DNA of 64,000 nt, taken from the NCBI GenBank assembly GCA_019916065.1, contig CM034236.1:21841508-21905507 (forward strand). Reading direction: 5' to 3'. The translations under genes were made by a program, and so were the position numbers. This DNA comes from Vitellaria paradoxa. Lineage: Eukaryota; Streptophyta; Magnoliopsida; Ericales; Sapotaceae. Positions within the stretch are counted from its first letter, which is position 1. Every line of letters starts with the position of its first letter. Under the pieces are notes generated by a model, which saw only the letters and a program-made list of their open reading frames with translations, had not been told where the DNA came from and made no database searches. Positions 24,684 through 36,150 of the stretch are shown one piece after another.

Positions 24684-26110
24684 ATGGCACCGAGAATTAT
24701 GCCTGTTGCTAAGCGTAGAGGACATGGGTGACCTAGGGGTCGTAGGGTTCAAGCTGGTCGTGGCCGTGGAGTTTAGGCTGGTTTAGGTCATGGTACCCTA
24801 GTTGAGAGGGTACATCCATAGTTAACCCATGAGCAGAGGTCTAATGCAAGTGCAGGGTTTGAGGTTTCGCTAGGTGTGGCTCCAATGCCACAGTAGGAGG
24901 AAGTGCAGTCCGGACAAACTTCGGTTCGGACACGAGGGGCATTTGATCCTGCCACTTTTATGCATCAGGTGGCAGCAGCCATGGCAGTGCGAGCAGGAAG
25001 TGGAGCACGAGTGGGACCTCCACCAGCTTCTAGTCAATCAGCGAGTTCTTTGGAGCGCTTCAGGAGGATGAAGCCTCTTAGCTATGACGGAGTGCCATAC
25101 TCTGATGTTGTAGAGGGTTTTCTCAGCCAATGCGAGAAAATTCTCAAGACTTTTCAGATCACAGATATTCAGACGAGGATTTCTCTCGTCACTTTTTAGT
25201 TCATTGGTGATGCTGCTATGTGGTGGAGCTCTGTAGAGGGTTCACAGGATGTGGCAGCTTTGACTTGGGAGAGATTCAAGGAGTTATTTCGTGAGCACTT
25301 TCTCCCTATCGCTCTCAGGGATGCCAAGAGGGACGAGTTTATAGCCTTGACTCAGGGAAACATGACAGTGTTGGAGTATGAGCGTCAGTTTACTTCTTTT
25401 TCTACTTATGCTCCAGAACTGGTATCCACAGAGAGGTATAGGTGCAGACGGTTTGAGAGGGGTCTACGAGTAGGCATCAGAAGCAGAGTTGTCCCACTGG
25501 GGTTGGGTGATTACAAGATCTTGACTGATCGAGCTATGACCATTGAGAAAGACTTGAATGATGTCATGATGATGAATGAAAACAAACCAAGTAAAAGTGT
25601 TGCTCCTCAGTCAAATAGTAGGCATAAGAAAAGGAATAGGGTGGGACCCAGTGATTCCCAGCCACAACATTTCCAGTAGAGGAGCGTGGCTCCTACTCAA
25701 ACAGCTAGTAGGGTATAGTCTCAAGGGCCAATTGTGTGCCATATTTGTAATCAACCGGGGCATAAGAAGTATCACTGCCCACTGAGGAGTGCACCGGCCA
25801 GAACTGAGTAGCGGTTTGAGTCACGATTTGAGCAAAGGTCAGGGTTACTGACGTGTTACTTTTGTGGGCAACAGGGCCATATCTCTAAAAACTGCCCTCA
25901 AGGTAATAGTATAGCAAGATTCCAACAACCGACACAATCAGTTAAGAGTAACAGGCCAGTAGCATCACGGTCTTTCCAAAATCAGTTCTGGTAAGAACCA
26001 CAAGGTACTGCCCAAAGTTTTTAGAAGACAGCTCAGGGTGGTCTGCAGTAGCGGCAGAGAGGCGGAAGGCCACCCGCAGCTCCCACTTAAGGGAGGGTAT
26101 TTGCCATTGC
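24684..26110 (+). pseudogene. gag pseudogene of the Tekay-like element
   Basis: Translation starts at the ATG at 24684 (MAPRIMPVAKRRG) in frame 3. The frame is broken early by stops (24729 region, 24775) but resumes as a capsid-like segment at 24903-25679, including KPLSYDGVPYSDVVEGFL and an ERFKELFREHFLP motif typical of chromovirus gag. Two CCHC zinc knuckles follow in the same frame: CHICNQPGHKKYHC (25737-25778) and CYFCGQQGHISKNC (25854-25895). Gag would form the virus-like particle and bind element RNA. Several in-frame stops (near 25197, 25677 and 25714) abolish a full-length product. The early stops could in principle be sequencing or strain differences, but the number indicates decay. 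Confidence 0.8.
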
Positions 26111-26119
26111 ACCAACTGA

Positions 26120-29100
26120 TGGACCTGCTGAGCCTATTGTGACTAGAAGTACATTTACAGTTTTCTCCTCACATGTTATTGTCTTGGTAGATGTGGAGCT
26201 TCGCATTCATTCATATCTGAGAATTGTGTGTCTACACTTAAATTATCTGTTGAATACTTGTCACCACCTTTGCATGTTGAAACCCCAATCGGGGGATACT
26301 CCCAGTTGGATAGAGTTTGTTGGGGTTGTGTGATATCAGTAAGAATGGAGACCTCAGCAAATTATTATTAGTTCTTGCATGATTTTATTTTGCTAAAAAT
26401 TGATAGTTTTGATGTGATACTCGGGATGGATTGGTTGATTGCATACCGAGCATTCATTGATTGTTCTAAGAGACGTGTGACTTTGCACACTCCTGAAGGG
26501 GGAGTGATAAAGTTTACAGGAGACCGCTACAGTACTTGGACTTTGCTTTCTCTAGATGGGCAAGGACGAGTGGACCTTTGTAGTTTGTTTACCTGTCTAG
26601 CAGTGGAAGATGGGGAGCAGCGTGTGGCTGAGATGCCACAGGTAGTTTACGAGTTTCTAGAGGTATTCTCGGAAGATTTGTTTGGGTTACCACTAGAAAG
26701 AGAAGTGGAGTTTAAAATTGATTTGGTTCCAGGGACCGAGCCAATATCTATTGCGCCTTATCGATTAGCACCTGTAAAACTAGCTGAGTTGAAGATTCAG
26801 ATTGAGGATTTGACCTCAAAAGGATTTATTTGACCTAGCACATCTCTATGGGGTGCACCAGCATTGTTTGCAGCAAAGAAAGATGGTACTCTCAGGATGT
26901 ACATTGACTATAGAAGACTGAATAGAGTCACCATCAAGAATCGGTATCCCTTACCGAGGATTGATGACCTATTTGATCAGCTGAAGGGATCGGTGTTCTT
27001 TTCGAAGATCGATCTAGGGTCGGGTTATCACCAGTTAAGGGTGTGAGCAGAGGATATCCCTAAGATAGCATTTAGGACTCAATACGGCCATTACGAGTTC
27101 ATTGTTATGCCATTTGGGTTGACAAATGCACCAGCAATTTTCATGGATCTGATGAATCGGATATTTAGTAAATATTTGGATCAGTTTGTGGTTATTTTCA
27201 TTGATAACATATTAGTCTACTCACAATCAGAGGAAAAGCATGAGAGGCATTTGCAGATTATGCTTCAGACCTTAAAAGATAACTAGCTATATGCCAAGCT
27301 CAGTAAGTGTGAATTCTGGCTTCGAGAGGTGAAATTTCTCAGATATGTAGTATCTGCTGAGGGTGTTTCGGTAGACTTTTCAAAGATTAATGCAGTTATA
27401 GATTGGCCAAGGCCAACAAATGTGTTTGAAATCCGTAGCTTCCTGGGCTTGGCAAGATACTATCGGAGGTTTGTGTTAGATTTTTCACAGCTAGCTAGGC
27501 TGATAACGAGATTGACTCGAAGGGGGTCAAATTTGTATGGGATGAAGCTTGCGAGCGTTCATTCCAAGAATTGAAGAAAAGATTGACTTATGCTCCAGTG
27601 CTTGTAATTTCAGAATGGGGTTTGGGGTATGCAGTTTATTATGACGCTTCCAAAGAAGGTTTAGGCTGTGTCTTAATGCAAGAAGGGAAAGTGGTGGCTT
27701 ATCGGTCTCGGCAACTAAAGACTCATGAGAAGAATTACCCGGTGCACAATCTTGAGTTGGCAGTAGTTATCTTTGCACTCAAGAGCTGGAGGCACTATCT
27801 TTATGGGGAGAAATTTGAAGTTTTCTCCGGTCACAAGAGCTTGAAGTACATATTTTCTCAGAAGGATCTGAATCTGAGGCAAAGGAGATGGGTCGAGTAC
27901 ATGGAAAACTTTAACTTTAAACTACATTACCATCTGGGCAAGGCCAACGTGGTTGCTGATGCCCTAAGCCGAAAGACCCATGTCACCTTGGCTAGTGTGG
28001 CAGTGCAGGAGTGGAGGATGATGGATAATTTGGGTGAGTTTGGGTTTGACTATCAGAAGGTGAAAAATCAAGCAGTGTTATGTTCTACGGTGATTCAGCC
28101 TACCTTACTAAGTAGAATTGTGGAGGCCCAAGGTACTGATACTGAGGCTAATGAGTACCGGGTATGGATGAGTAGTAATGAGGTCATACCTGGTTGGACG
28201 ACAGGGTCAGATGGAGGATTGAGATTTTAGGGAAGGCTGTTTGTGCCAATTTCAGTTTGAGATACAGTATTGAGGGAATTTCACCACTCCAAGTTTGCAG
28301 TACATCTTGGAGGGACAAAGATGTACCAAGATCTCCGCCGAAAGTTCTTTTGGGCTGAGATGAAAAGAGATGTAGCTGAGTTTGTGAGCAAATGTTTGAC
28401 TTGTCAGCAAGTGAAAGCAGAGCATCAGAGGCCAGTAGGATTGCTTCAGCCATTGCCAGTTTTAGAATGGAAGTGGGAAAATATCACAATGGACTTCGTT
28501 ACTAATTTGCCCAAGTCTCCCAAGAAACATGATATGATTTGGGTGGTGGTGGATAGATTAACAAAGTCAGCGTACTTCTTATCGTTTTGTTTGACTGACT
28601 TAATGGATAGTTTGGCTCAGTTGTACATTAAGGAGATTGTGAGGCTACATGGGGCTCTGGTGTTAATCATATTAGATAGGGATCCTAGATTTGCATCTTG
28701 TTTCTGGCAGAGTCTACAGCAAGCCATGGGTACAGAGTTGACATTCAGTACCACCTATCATCCTCAAACAGATGGGCAGTCTGAACGTACCATTCAAATC
28801 TTGGAGGATATGCTTTGGGCATTCATATTGGATTTTCAGGGTAGCTGGGAGATGCACCTTCTATTGGTAGAGTTTACATACAATAACAGCTATCAGTCCA
28901 GCATTGAGATGGCACCTTACGAGGCATTGTATGGTAGGCCATGCAGATCCCCTATCTGCTAGGCAGAGATTGGGGAGAGAACTTTGTTGGGACTTGAGAT
29001 GGTTCGGGAGACAATAGAAAAGATCAAAATCATCAGGCAGAGGCTTGAGACAGCGCGCAGTCGCCAGAAGAGCTATGCTAGCTAGAGGCGAAGGCCATTG

Positions 29101-29556
29101 GTGTTTGAGATGAGAGACCATGTGTTTCTAAAGGTCTCGCCACATAAGGGACAGTTCCGGTTTGGCCGAAAGGGCAAGTTGTCACCGAGGTTCATTGGGC
29201 CATTTAAGGTGTTGGCTCGGGTTGGTGAGGTGGCTTATCGTTTGGCTTTGCCACCAAAGTTGTCAGGGATGCATGCTGTGTTTCATGTGTCAATGTTGAG
29301 GAAGTACATTCCTGACTCGTCACATGTTTTGGATTAGGGAAAGCTTGCGGTAGATTCCAATGTTTCCTACGAGATAAAGCCTGTGAGAATTGTGGTTTCT
29401 CATGAGCAGGTTCTTCAAGGAAAGACAATACCATTGGTTCGGGTACTGTGGAAGCATCATGGGATAGAGGAGTCGACTTGGGAGCACGAGCAAGATATGA
29501 GACATCGTTTTCTCGAGTTGTTTGCTTTATTTTTTTTGTATTATTTTGTTATTTAA
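26120..29556 (+). pseudogene. pol pseudogene: protease, reverse transcriptase, RNase H, integrase, chromodomain
   Basis: In order: a protease remnant ending in FDVILGMDWL (26410-26440); RT with [20 protein letters not shown] (26849-26908), [28 protein letters not shown] and the polymerase box read as FIDNIL (27197-27211), where the second catalytic Asp is Asn; RNase H with [15 protein letters not shown] (from 27637) and VVADALSR; integrase with an H..H..CLTC.Q zinc finger (28280-28410), DFVTNLP, DRDPRFAS and TDGQSERTIQ; then FHVSMLRKY and a chromodomain-like EIKPVRI...LVRVLWKHHGIEESTWE (about 29370-29510). PR-RT reads in frame 2 and RNase H onward in frame 1; the shift falls near a G-run at about 27520. 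In-frame stops lie near 26831, 27044, 27283, 28228, 28960 and 29335. The product would be inactive. Confidence 0.88.
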
Positions 29557-29578
29557 TTTTCGAGAATGAAAATTTTAT

Positions 29579-29591
29579 AAGGAGAGGAGGA
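29579..29591 (+). other. Polypurine tract of the Tekay-like element
   Basis: AAGGAGAGGAGGA lies directly before the TG of the 3' LTR, the position from which plus-strand DNA synthesis is primed. Confidence 0.85.
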
Positions 29592-32333
29592 TGTAAGAAC
29601 CTAGAATTTAAAAAAAATATATATATTTTATTTTATTCAAATTTTATTATTTAAATTTTATTTTATTTACTTTATGTGTGATATGTTTATTTAATCGGTT
29701 GTGTGTGTGTGAGATAGTGGGAGGAAGAGTTATGACAAGAAATTATTGTCAAAAGGGAGGCCAAACGGTTACAGCTAGGAATTTGTGGTTTAAAGGTGTA
29801 TTGATGGGTAAGTTATGGTGATACATGTAACGGAAAGGAAAGATGAAACTTTTTTTTTTTTTTACATAAACCACTCTTCCTCATCTCCCATCATTTTCTT
29901 CACATACAAAACTTGCACCAGAGAGTTTTCTCCTTCCTGCTGTTCTTCTACTTTGGTTTCAAAAGTTTCAACAAGAGGAGGTTGGTACAATTATACCTAT
30001 TAAGAGAGATCGGTGTAAGACGAACGAAGTCTTGAGTTAAGTTCGAAAGAAGGGATCGCCGAAATCACTCTAGAAGGCCAACTTGAGTTGGTAGTAACAC
30101 AATACACACTGATCGTCTACGTGTGTAGTGAGGTAGGTGGGATTGTGTTTATTTGATATATTTTTTTTTATCATGTCATGTATATATATATGTGCAAGAG
30201 ATGAAAAACTTGTTCTATGAATTGATTCTTGGTTATGTGAAGTTCTGGAACTTTCACACTAAAATGGGCACACTATTTTCCCATAAAAATCATACTTAGA
30301 GATCGATTTAATTCTTGAAACTTTTATATGTTAAATTAGACATATAGATGAGTTTCTTGTAAAAATTTCATAATTTTTGGAATTTAAATGAATTTATAAA
30401 AAAAAGTCAAACTTGACTGTTGGTTTGGGATTTCTATGCCAAGATCAGCACACTATTTTTATATGAAATTCATACTTAAAGGTCGAATTAATTTTTTATA
30501 TTTTTATATATTGGAGTACATATCCAAACTAATATTCAGTAAAAATTTCATATTTTTTTGAGTTAAAATGGATTTTACAAAAATCATGAAAGTTGACTAT
30601 TTGTTTTAAATTACTGTGCTGACAGGAATTTGATTTTCGGTATAAAAATGATACCTAGAGATTAAATTTATTTCTAATAATTTTATATATGAAACTAGAC
30701 ATGTAAATATTATACAGTAAAAGTTTTATAATTGTTTGACTAATAATTTAGTTTATAAAAATATTGAAACTTGGCTGCTTGGTTTACACTGCTGTACTGA
30801 CAACATTCAGATATTTGGTATAAAAGGTATAAATAAAAGTTGATATAATTTTTAAAATTTTTATATGTTAAACTAGATATATGAGTGAGCTTTCTGTAAA
30901 AATTTCAAAATTTTTGGATTTAAAATGAATTTTATAAAAATCATGAAAGTAAGCTATTTTGTATGATTCTACTAGAAATACCCATTTAGTATTCTCAAAA
31001 TCTGTATTATATGGCTTTATGAATAAATTTTAAATCTTGTTTTTATGAAACCGGACTTAATTATAAGTATTTTGGGCTTTTGAATTAGTATGAAATATTT
31101 CATTTTCTATTTTTTATGAATTATCAAAATTTATGTCTTGAATCCTTCATTGTCATAGCATGCTTGATGTAAAATTTTGTTTATCAAGCTAGCTGCATAT
31201 ATATTCCTGAATATGGTTGCATGACATTTGTTTGATAAATCTTGTATGAAAATATTTTTATGGAAGGACAACATGAAACTTAGGCCCGAAACATATTCAC
31301 ACTTCATAAAACTTATAAAGTAAAGAGAAGAACACAAAAAAATCAAATTAGGGAGAACTTTTGTGTATGTTGTGCTGTTAATTAAAGGAATTATTTGAGA
31401 CTTGATTTTCGGGTTATTGGGGTCATTCAAGGTACTAGAAAGAGTGGGTTCTAGAACCCAAGGGTTGAAAGCCCCAAAACCTGCGTAGGGTGGTTAGCGT
31501 AACCAGTAGGCTAAAACCTACGAAATGTATATACGGCTTATTCTAGCGTATATTTAGTACCGTGACTGTGGGACCGGTTTGCCTACTAAGGCAAATGAGT
31601 ACATTTGGGATTGTGGGACCAATTGTACCCCATGATTGAGATCTGGGGATGTGATGAGTACATCTACAACTGCGGGACTAGTCATATCCCACGACTTAGG
31701 CCTAGGGATTTATTTTTGGTTTAGTTCTGAGGTCACAGACTAAACTTACAGAGTACCTGACCCATAGTATGATATTAATGTGTGGTGATGTGATGATGTG
31801 AAATGATTTTTTTCTAGCATGAGACTGCGGGATCATGGCTGAGTAACTTTATTATTTGAATAAAATGATTAAATATGGATATTTTGAAAATTTTAAGATT
31901 TTAAATTGTATTCTTATTGCTTAGTGTTAATAGCTTTGCATGATTAAAAATTATATCTTATAAACACTTTCTGAGCACACGTGGAATTTAGTGCTCACCA
32001 CCTATTACAGTTGGTAATGCAGGGGTTGATGCTTGTGATGGACCAGTAGGTTAGCTAGCCGTCTTGGGTTGTTATAGCTGGATGATTTGTTTTATTTTAC
32101 ATTCCAATAGTTAAATTTTAATGGAGTATTGATTTGGGCCCATATTTGTGGCATGGTTTTGTAGCCCATTTTTAGGGCATTTTAAAGGTATTTTGAATAT
32201 TTAAAAAATTGAATAAATACTTACTTTAATTAGCTTCTACTCTGATATGGTACATTCTTCATGATTTGATATTTTTTTTATTTTTTTTGGGTTTCGTTCC
32301 TACGTCCCCGGTCGTGGATTTCGGGTCGTGACA
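29592..32333 (+). repeat. 3' LTR of the Tekay-like element
   Basis: The 2,742 bp LTR starts TGTAAGAACC and ends TCGGGTCGTGACA. It matches the 5' LTR along its length apart from scattered substitutions, a ~50 bp segment absent from the 5' copy, and one fewer 58-59 bp repeat unit. Confidence 0.9.
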
Positions 32334-32373
32334 TTAGTGTCAAGAACTCAGATTACGAAATCCGAGGCGTGAA

Positions 32374-33302
32374 AGCGTTTATGGTTACAGCATAAAAAAC
32401 CAACCTTGATTCTTTTTGGATACCTTGCAAATAGTCATAATTCTAATCTTGCTACCAATTTTTTGGCATTCCCATCCCTAATATAATTAGGACAACCCCA
32501 AATTTTGATATGTTCTAGACTGTAATTTTGCCCACTCCTCAACTCTTTAGGCATTGTTGGAATTGCCTTGATTGGTTCCAAGTTCAATAAATACATAGAT
32601 GTCTCTAAAGTATATCTCCAAAACAAAATAAGTAAAGTCAAGTAACTGATTATAGACCTTAACAAAAAGGTTTGGTTCTTTCTCTCTCTAATACCATTTA
32701 GAATTACATTGAATATGGTAAACATAACTATACCTTGAGTAATCATCAGTAAAAGTGATGAAATATTCAAAGCCTCCTCTTGCATGGACATTCATAAGAC
32801 TACATATATTAGTGTTTGTCAATTCTAACAACTAATTGGCTTTATAACCACTGGCATTGAATTGTCCCTTGGTCATTTTACCTTCTAAACAAGATTGGTA
32901 AACTGGTGAGGGTTGAAAAACTAATAAACCTAAAGGTTCATTCGTAATCAAATTTTGGATCCTACTTAGATTAATATGATCAAATCTTAGATGCAAAAAC
33001 AAGTAGAATTGAATGAAGGTTCCTTTCTCTTTAATGATAATGCCTTAAGTGTCCTAAATTTTTCTATGTCCAACAAGATAAGGAACATAGGGTCTACAGT
33101 AGATGTAGGATTAACCAAGTATAAACCATCTACTAATGTACCAGTGCAAATAAATTTGCTAAATTCTTGTATTATAACATAATAGGAAGATAGCACTAAA
33201 AAGCCACTATTTATTAAACAAGAAACAGAAATCAAGTTCTTTCGTAAATCCGATACATAGAGATAGTTGTCTAATACTAAAATGCTATTTTCAAAAGACA
33301 AT
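32374..33302 (-). pseudogene. Decayed Ty1/Copia pol fragment: pre-integrase and integrase regions
   Basis: Minus-strand reading from 33302 gives a Copia segment between protease and the integrase zinc finger: LYVSDLRKNLISVSCLINSG, then FICTGTLVDGLYLV. Further down (32435-32600) are integrase C-terminal blocks: YTLETSMYLLNLEPIKAIP, SLEHIKIWGCPNYIRD and KKLVARLEL. The middle is broken by stops and frameshifts, and the catalytic core is not readable as one frame. At the right the element is cut at the site (acaat) where two LTRs were inserted. It pairs with the RT remnant at 18640-19290. Confidence 0.7.
33236..33302. repeat. 67 bp copy A1, duplicated at 34921-34987
   Basis: gttctttcgtaaatccgata...gacaat occurs here and, with one substitution (cgt to cat), at 34921-34987. 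Together with block B (34845-34920 and 34988-35063, identical as far as read) this forms a 143 bp A-B tandem duplication. A solo LTR was then inserted between A1 and B1. Confidence 0.85.
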
Positions 33303-34839
33303 TGCTTGTTCTTACTTAATTACCTCACTTCAGAATAAAAGCTCAAATGAAAATTCAGATTATCAATTCAAATTTAAAAAAAAATGTTAAGTGAGGTAAA
33401 TCAAGACAAGTTTTCCTCCAAGTGCAAGGTGTGGTTGAAGCACAAAATAACTGGTAAGTCCCAGGTCATTTCCATAGGGATCTAGGGAGTAATGAAGTGA
33501 ATGACTCTAATGGAGATTAATTTGGCAAAACACAACTCACAAAAAAAATGTGAAACAGAAAATTAAAATCTGATTTGGTTGGTTGATGGTTTTGAACTAG
33601 TTTTCCAAAAGCAAAAATGAATTTAAACTAAAAGATTAAGTGATAAAAAGGTTGAGCAAGACAAGTTTAATACCAATCCGACTGAATTTCAAGTGCCAAG
33701 AGTTTATAAATTACCAAACCAATTTGTGCTGATTTTTGAGAAAATTAATTTCAATTGAAACAAACCATGGATTAAACACTCAATGTGCATAACCTATTTT
33801 AAGGACAATAGGAGTTCTAATTCTAGCAACCCACATACAACAATGTCATGAGAGTTCTAAGTTAAGCAACACCTATGAACTCATCAATAGGATATACAAA
33901 TTTGGATTAATCGGGTCTTGAATCAATGAGTTCCAAGACACCCAGCTGCAAATTGACTTGATAATCATAAGAACTCAAAGTAAATCCATGAAGTTCGGCC
34001 ACTTGAGATTCATTGGAAGGGTATTACCTTTGCCTTAGCCCAAGAAGACTTAGCCGAGCATAGTAAAGAGAAGAAAAACAAAAATGGAAATCTGAATTGA
34101 AGACATTTCAACCTGAAAATGAAAGTTTAATGGATTCAGAACTGAAAATCTAATTACAGAAATTGAAATGAATTCAAAATGTAAATCTCAAAAACTCCAA
34201 TGCCGAATTAAAATTAAAAATGTAAAACTATGAACTCTCAATAAAATTTCTCTCAAAACCTCTCTCTACAAAACTGAATTTCTCTCCCGACTTCTTCTGC
34301 TTTTCTGCGTGTCTCTCCTATTTTTTTCTCTTTTTTCTTCTCTCTCCTCTTTTTTCTCTCCTTTTTTCTTCTCTCTCCTCTAACCGAATGTAGTCCTCAT
34401 GATAGCTCCTTCTTTCTCCTATTTTTTTTTACTGATTTGCCCTCCCTGGATTGCAGGTTACATCACATGGAGAAGTTGGGGTCACATGGAATTCGTTGCT
34501 GTGAAGAAGCTTATATTCGAATACAGTAAAACCATATTCGAATATGATCCTCTGCTGCAGAAATTTCCAGAATAGTGATTCTGATCTCTTTGCATTGATT
34601 TCAACTGAATTTTCTTCTTCTTCTGAAATAGCTTCAATCCTTTGATGTGCTGTGCAGCATGCTTTCTTCTCAACATCCTTAATGTAGCTTAATTTCTTGT
34701 TTTTGTGATGGAAATCAACATATATTCCACTTTGGAGATATGGAGATGGAATCTGCACAAAACATAGATTTTATATCTTTTTATGATGTGTGCAAGTATA
34801 ATTTGAATATATAAATGTGTAACAATTGATGTCCAATCA
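33303..34839 (-). mobile_element. Solo LTR with perfect TSD, Tat/Athila-like, minus strand
   Basis: The plus strand starts TGCTTGTTCTTAC and ends GATGTCCAATCA, and is flanked by acaat on both sides (33298-33302 and 34840-34844). On the minus strand it opens TGATTGGACATCAATTG. It contains a pyrimidine-rich segment (34250-34420 on plus) and ends with CCCTATGGAAATGACC, TGGGACTTACCAG and CTTGCACTTGG blocks typical of Tat/Athila-type LTR ends. The 1,537 bp unit has no internal region. The minus-strand frame at 34429-34758 lies inside U3/R and has no family resemblance. Confidence 0.75.
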
Positions 34840-34987
34840 ACAATTGATTACTCTTATGGCTAATTTCAATACTCAAGCACGTATCCCTGGCTAGAAACTG
34901 GTCTCATTACTCGCCGTCTAGTTCTTTCATAAATCCGATACATAGAGATAGTTGTCTAATACTAAAATGCTATTTTCAAAAGACAAT

Positions 34988-36150
34988 TGATTACTCTTAT
35001 GGCTAATTTCAATACTCAAGCACGTATCCCTGGCTAGAAACTGGTCTCATTACTCGCCGTCTAGTTACTTGGAAATTAGACATCGGATTTCTCTCTATTG
35101 CTTACCATGAAAATTTATAGTCTATTAATGCATATGTTTACTCAATTGAATCACAATAATTGTAAACTCAATTAGAATAGTTGTCTACTTCAAAACCCAA
35201 TTATTTTGGAGTTTCAATCTTTGAGAATTAAAGTGTGGGGAATTTAAATATTTTTTTGTGCCAAATCATGGTTCTATAAACAATAAATCAAATATTTCCC
35301 TAAGCGTTTGTTGTGCCAAAAACTCAAAGATTGTATACCATTTTCTAAAATTATTGAAAATATCCATTCATCTATTCAAAAGATTTAGAGATGAAGCACA
35401 AAATTTTAATGCATTAATAAATAAATAAACTCACATGGATTTGCAAATGAATTCCATCATAGCCTAAGCTGTGGCCTAGTTACAAGCCATAAGAATAAAA
35501 CTAAGGTTTCTAGAGAGAGATTATAAAGAGAGGAAAGAAAGGAAGAAGATGACAAATGATTCTAAATATAATAACCAGCTGTATTTATATATAAAGCCAC
35601 CCTCACAATCCTATGTTTCCTTTCTTTTATCCCTCCTAAAAAATCTCACCAAAAATAACTGAAAAGGGAAATAGAATAAAATTTAAAAAGATCTTCCATC
35701 CTTCCTGATTTAAGACTCACAAAAATTGTAGGATTCAATCCTCTTTGGCTAGATTCGAATCCTAACTTCAATAAGTTCAGAAATCTCTTTGCTATGTATA
35801 AGATTCAAAACCTACTTGGCTGGATTCAAATCCAATTTCCAATAAGTGCTGCATATACTTTGAATTCAAATCCTCCTCTTTTGAACTCAAATTCTTTTTC
35901 CAATATGTGGAGCTTTGCTTTTCTTCTTATCCAAATTCAAATCCTACCACCTTGGATTCGAATCCTATGCTCTTTACCCTTTCAAACTTAACTTTTTCTC
36001 CATTTCCGTGTGTCAACTTGGTCTCCCTACTCCTCATTCTTGATCACTTTGACTTGAAATCCAGAACAAGAAATGAAAACCAATCAAGTGTATAAATTTG
36101 TTCAAGAATATGTAATTAGCTCTAAAATTGCATTGAAATATATCAAACAT
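34988..36150 (-). mobile_element. LTR-like remnant, minus strand, abutting the Copia fragment
   Basis: The plus-strand segment begins TGATTACTCTTATGGC directly after acaat, at the point where the Copia sequence stops. On the minus strand it carries a TATA region (GGCTTTATATATAAATACAG, near 35582-35601) followed by a purine-rich leader, as in an LTR promoter. At 35690-35990 a word like GGATTCGAATCC recurs about eight times. The outer end and TSD were not found, so the right boundary is approximate. Confidence 0.4.

Larger units (their letters stand above)
21761..32333 (+). mobile_element. Complete Ty3/Gypsy chromovirus (Tekay/Del-like) with both LTRs, coding region decayed
   Basis: The element is 10,573 bp and flanked by a perfect 5 bp TSD, ttagt (21756-21760 and 32334-32338). 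It has two ~2.75 kb LTRs starting TGTAAGAACC, a tRNA-iMet primer-binding site, a polypurine tract, and a gag-PR-RT-RH-IN-chromodomain order. Long LTRs plus a chromodomain at the integrase C-terminus point to the Tekay/Del chromovirus group. Stops and at least two frame changes make it non-autonomous now. It landed inside an older chromovirus LTR, itself inside an old Copia element. Confidence 0.9.

Noticed and set aside
34429..34758. 109-codon minus-strand open frame
   Set aside because: It falls wholly inside the solo LTR at 33303-34839 and shows no domain.
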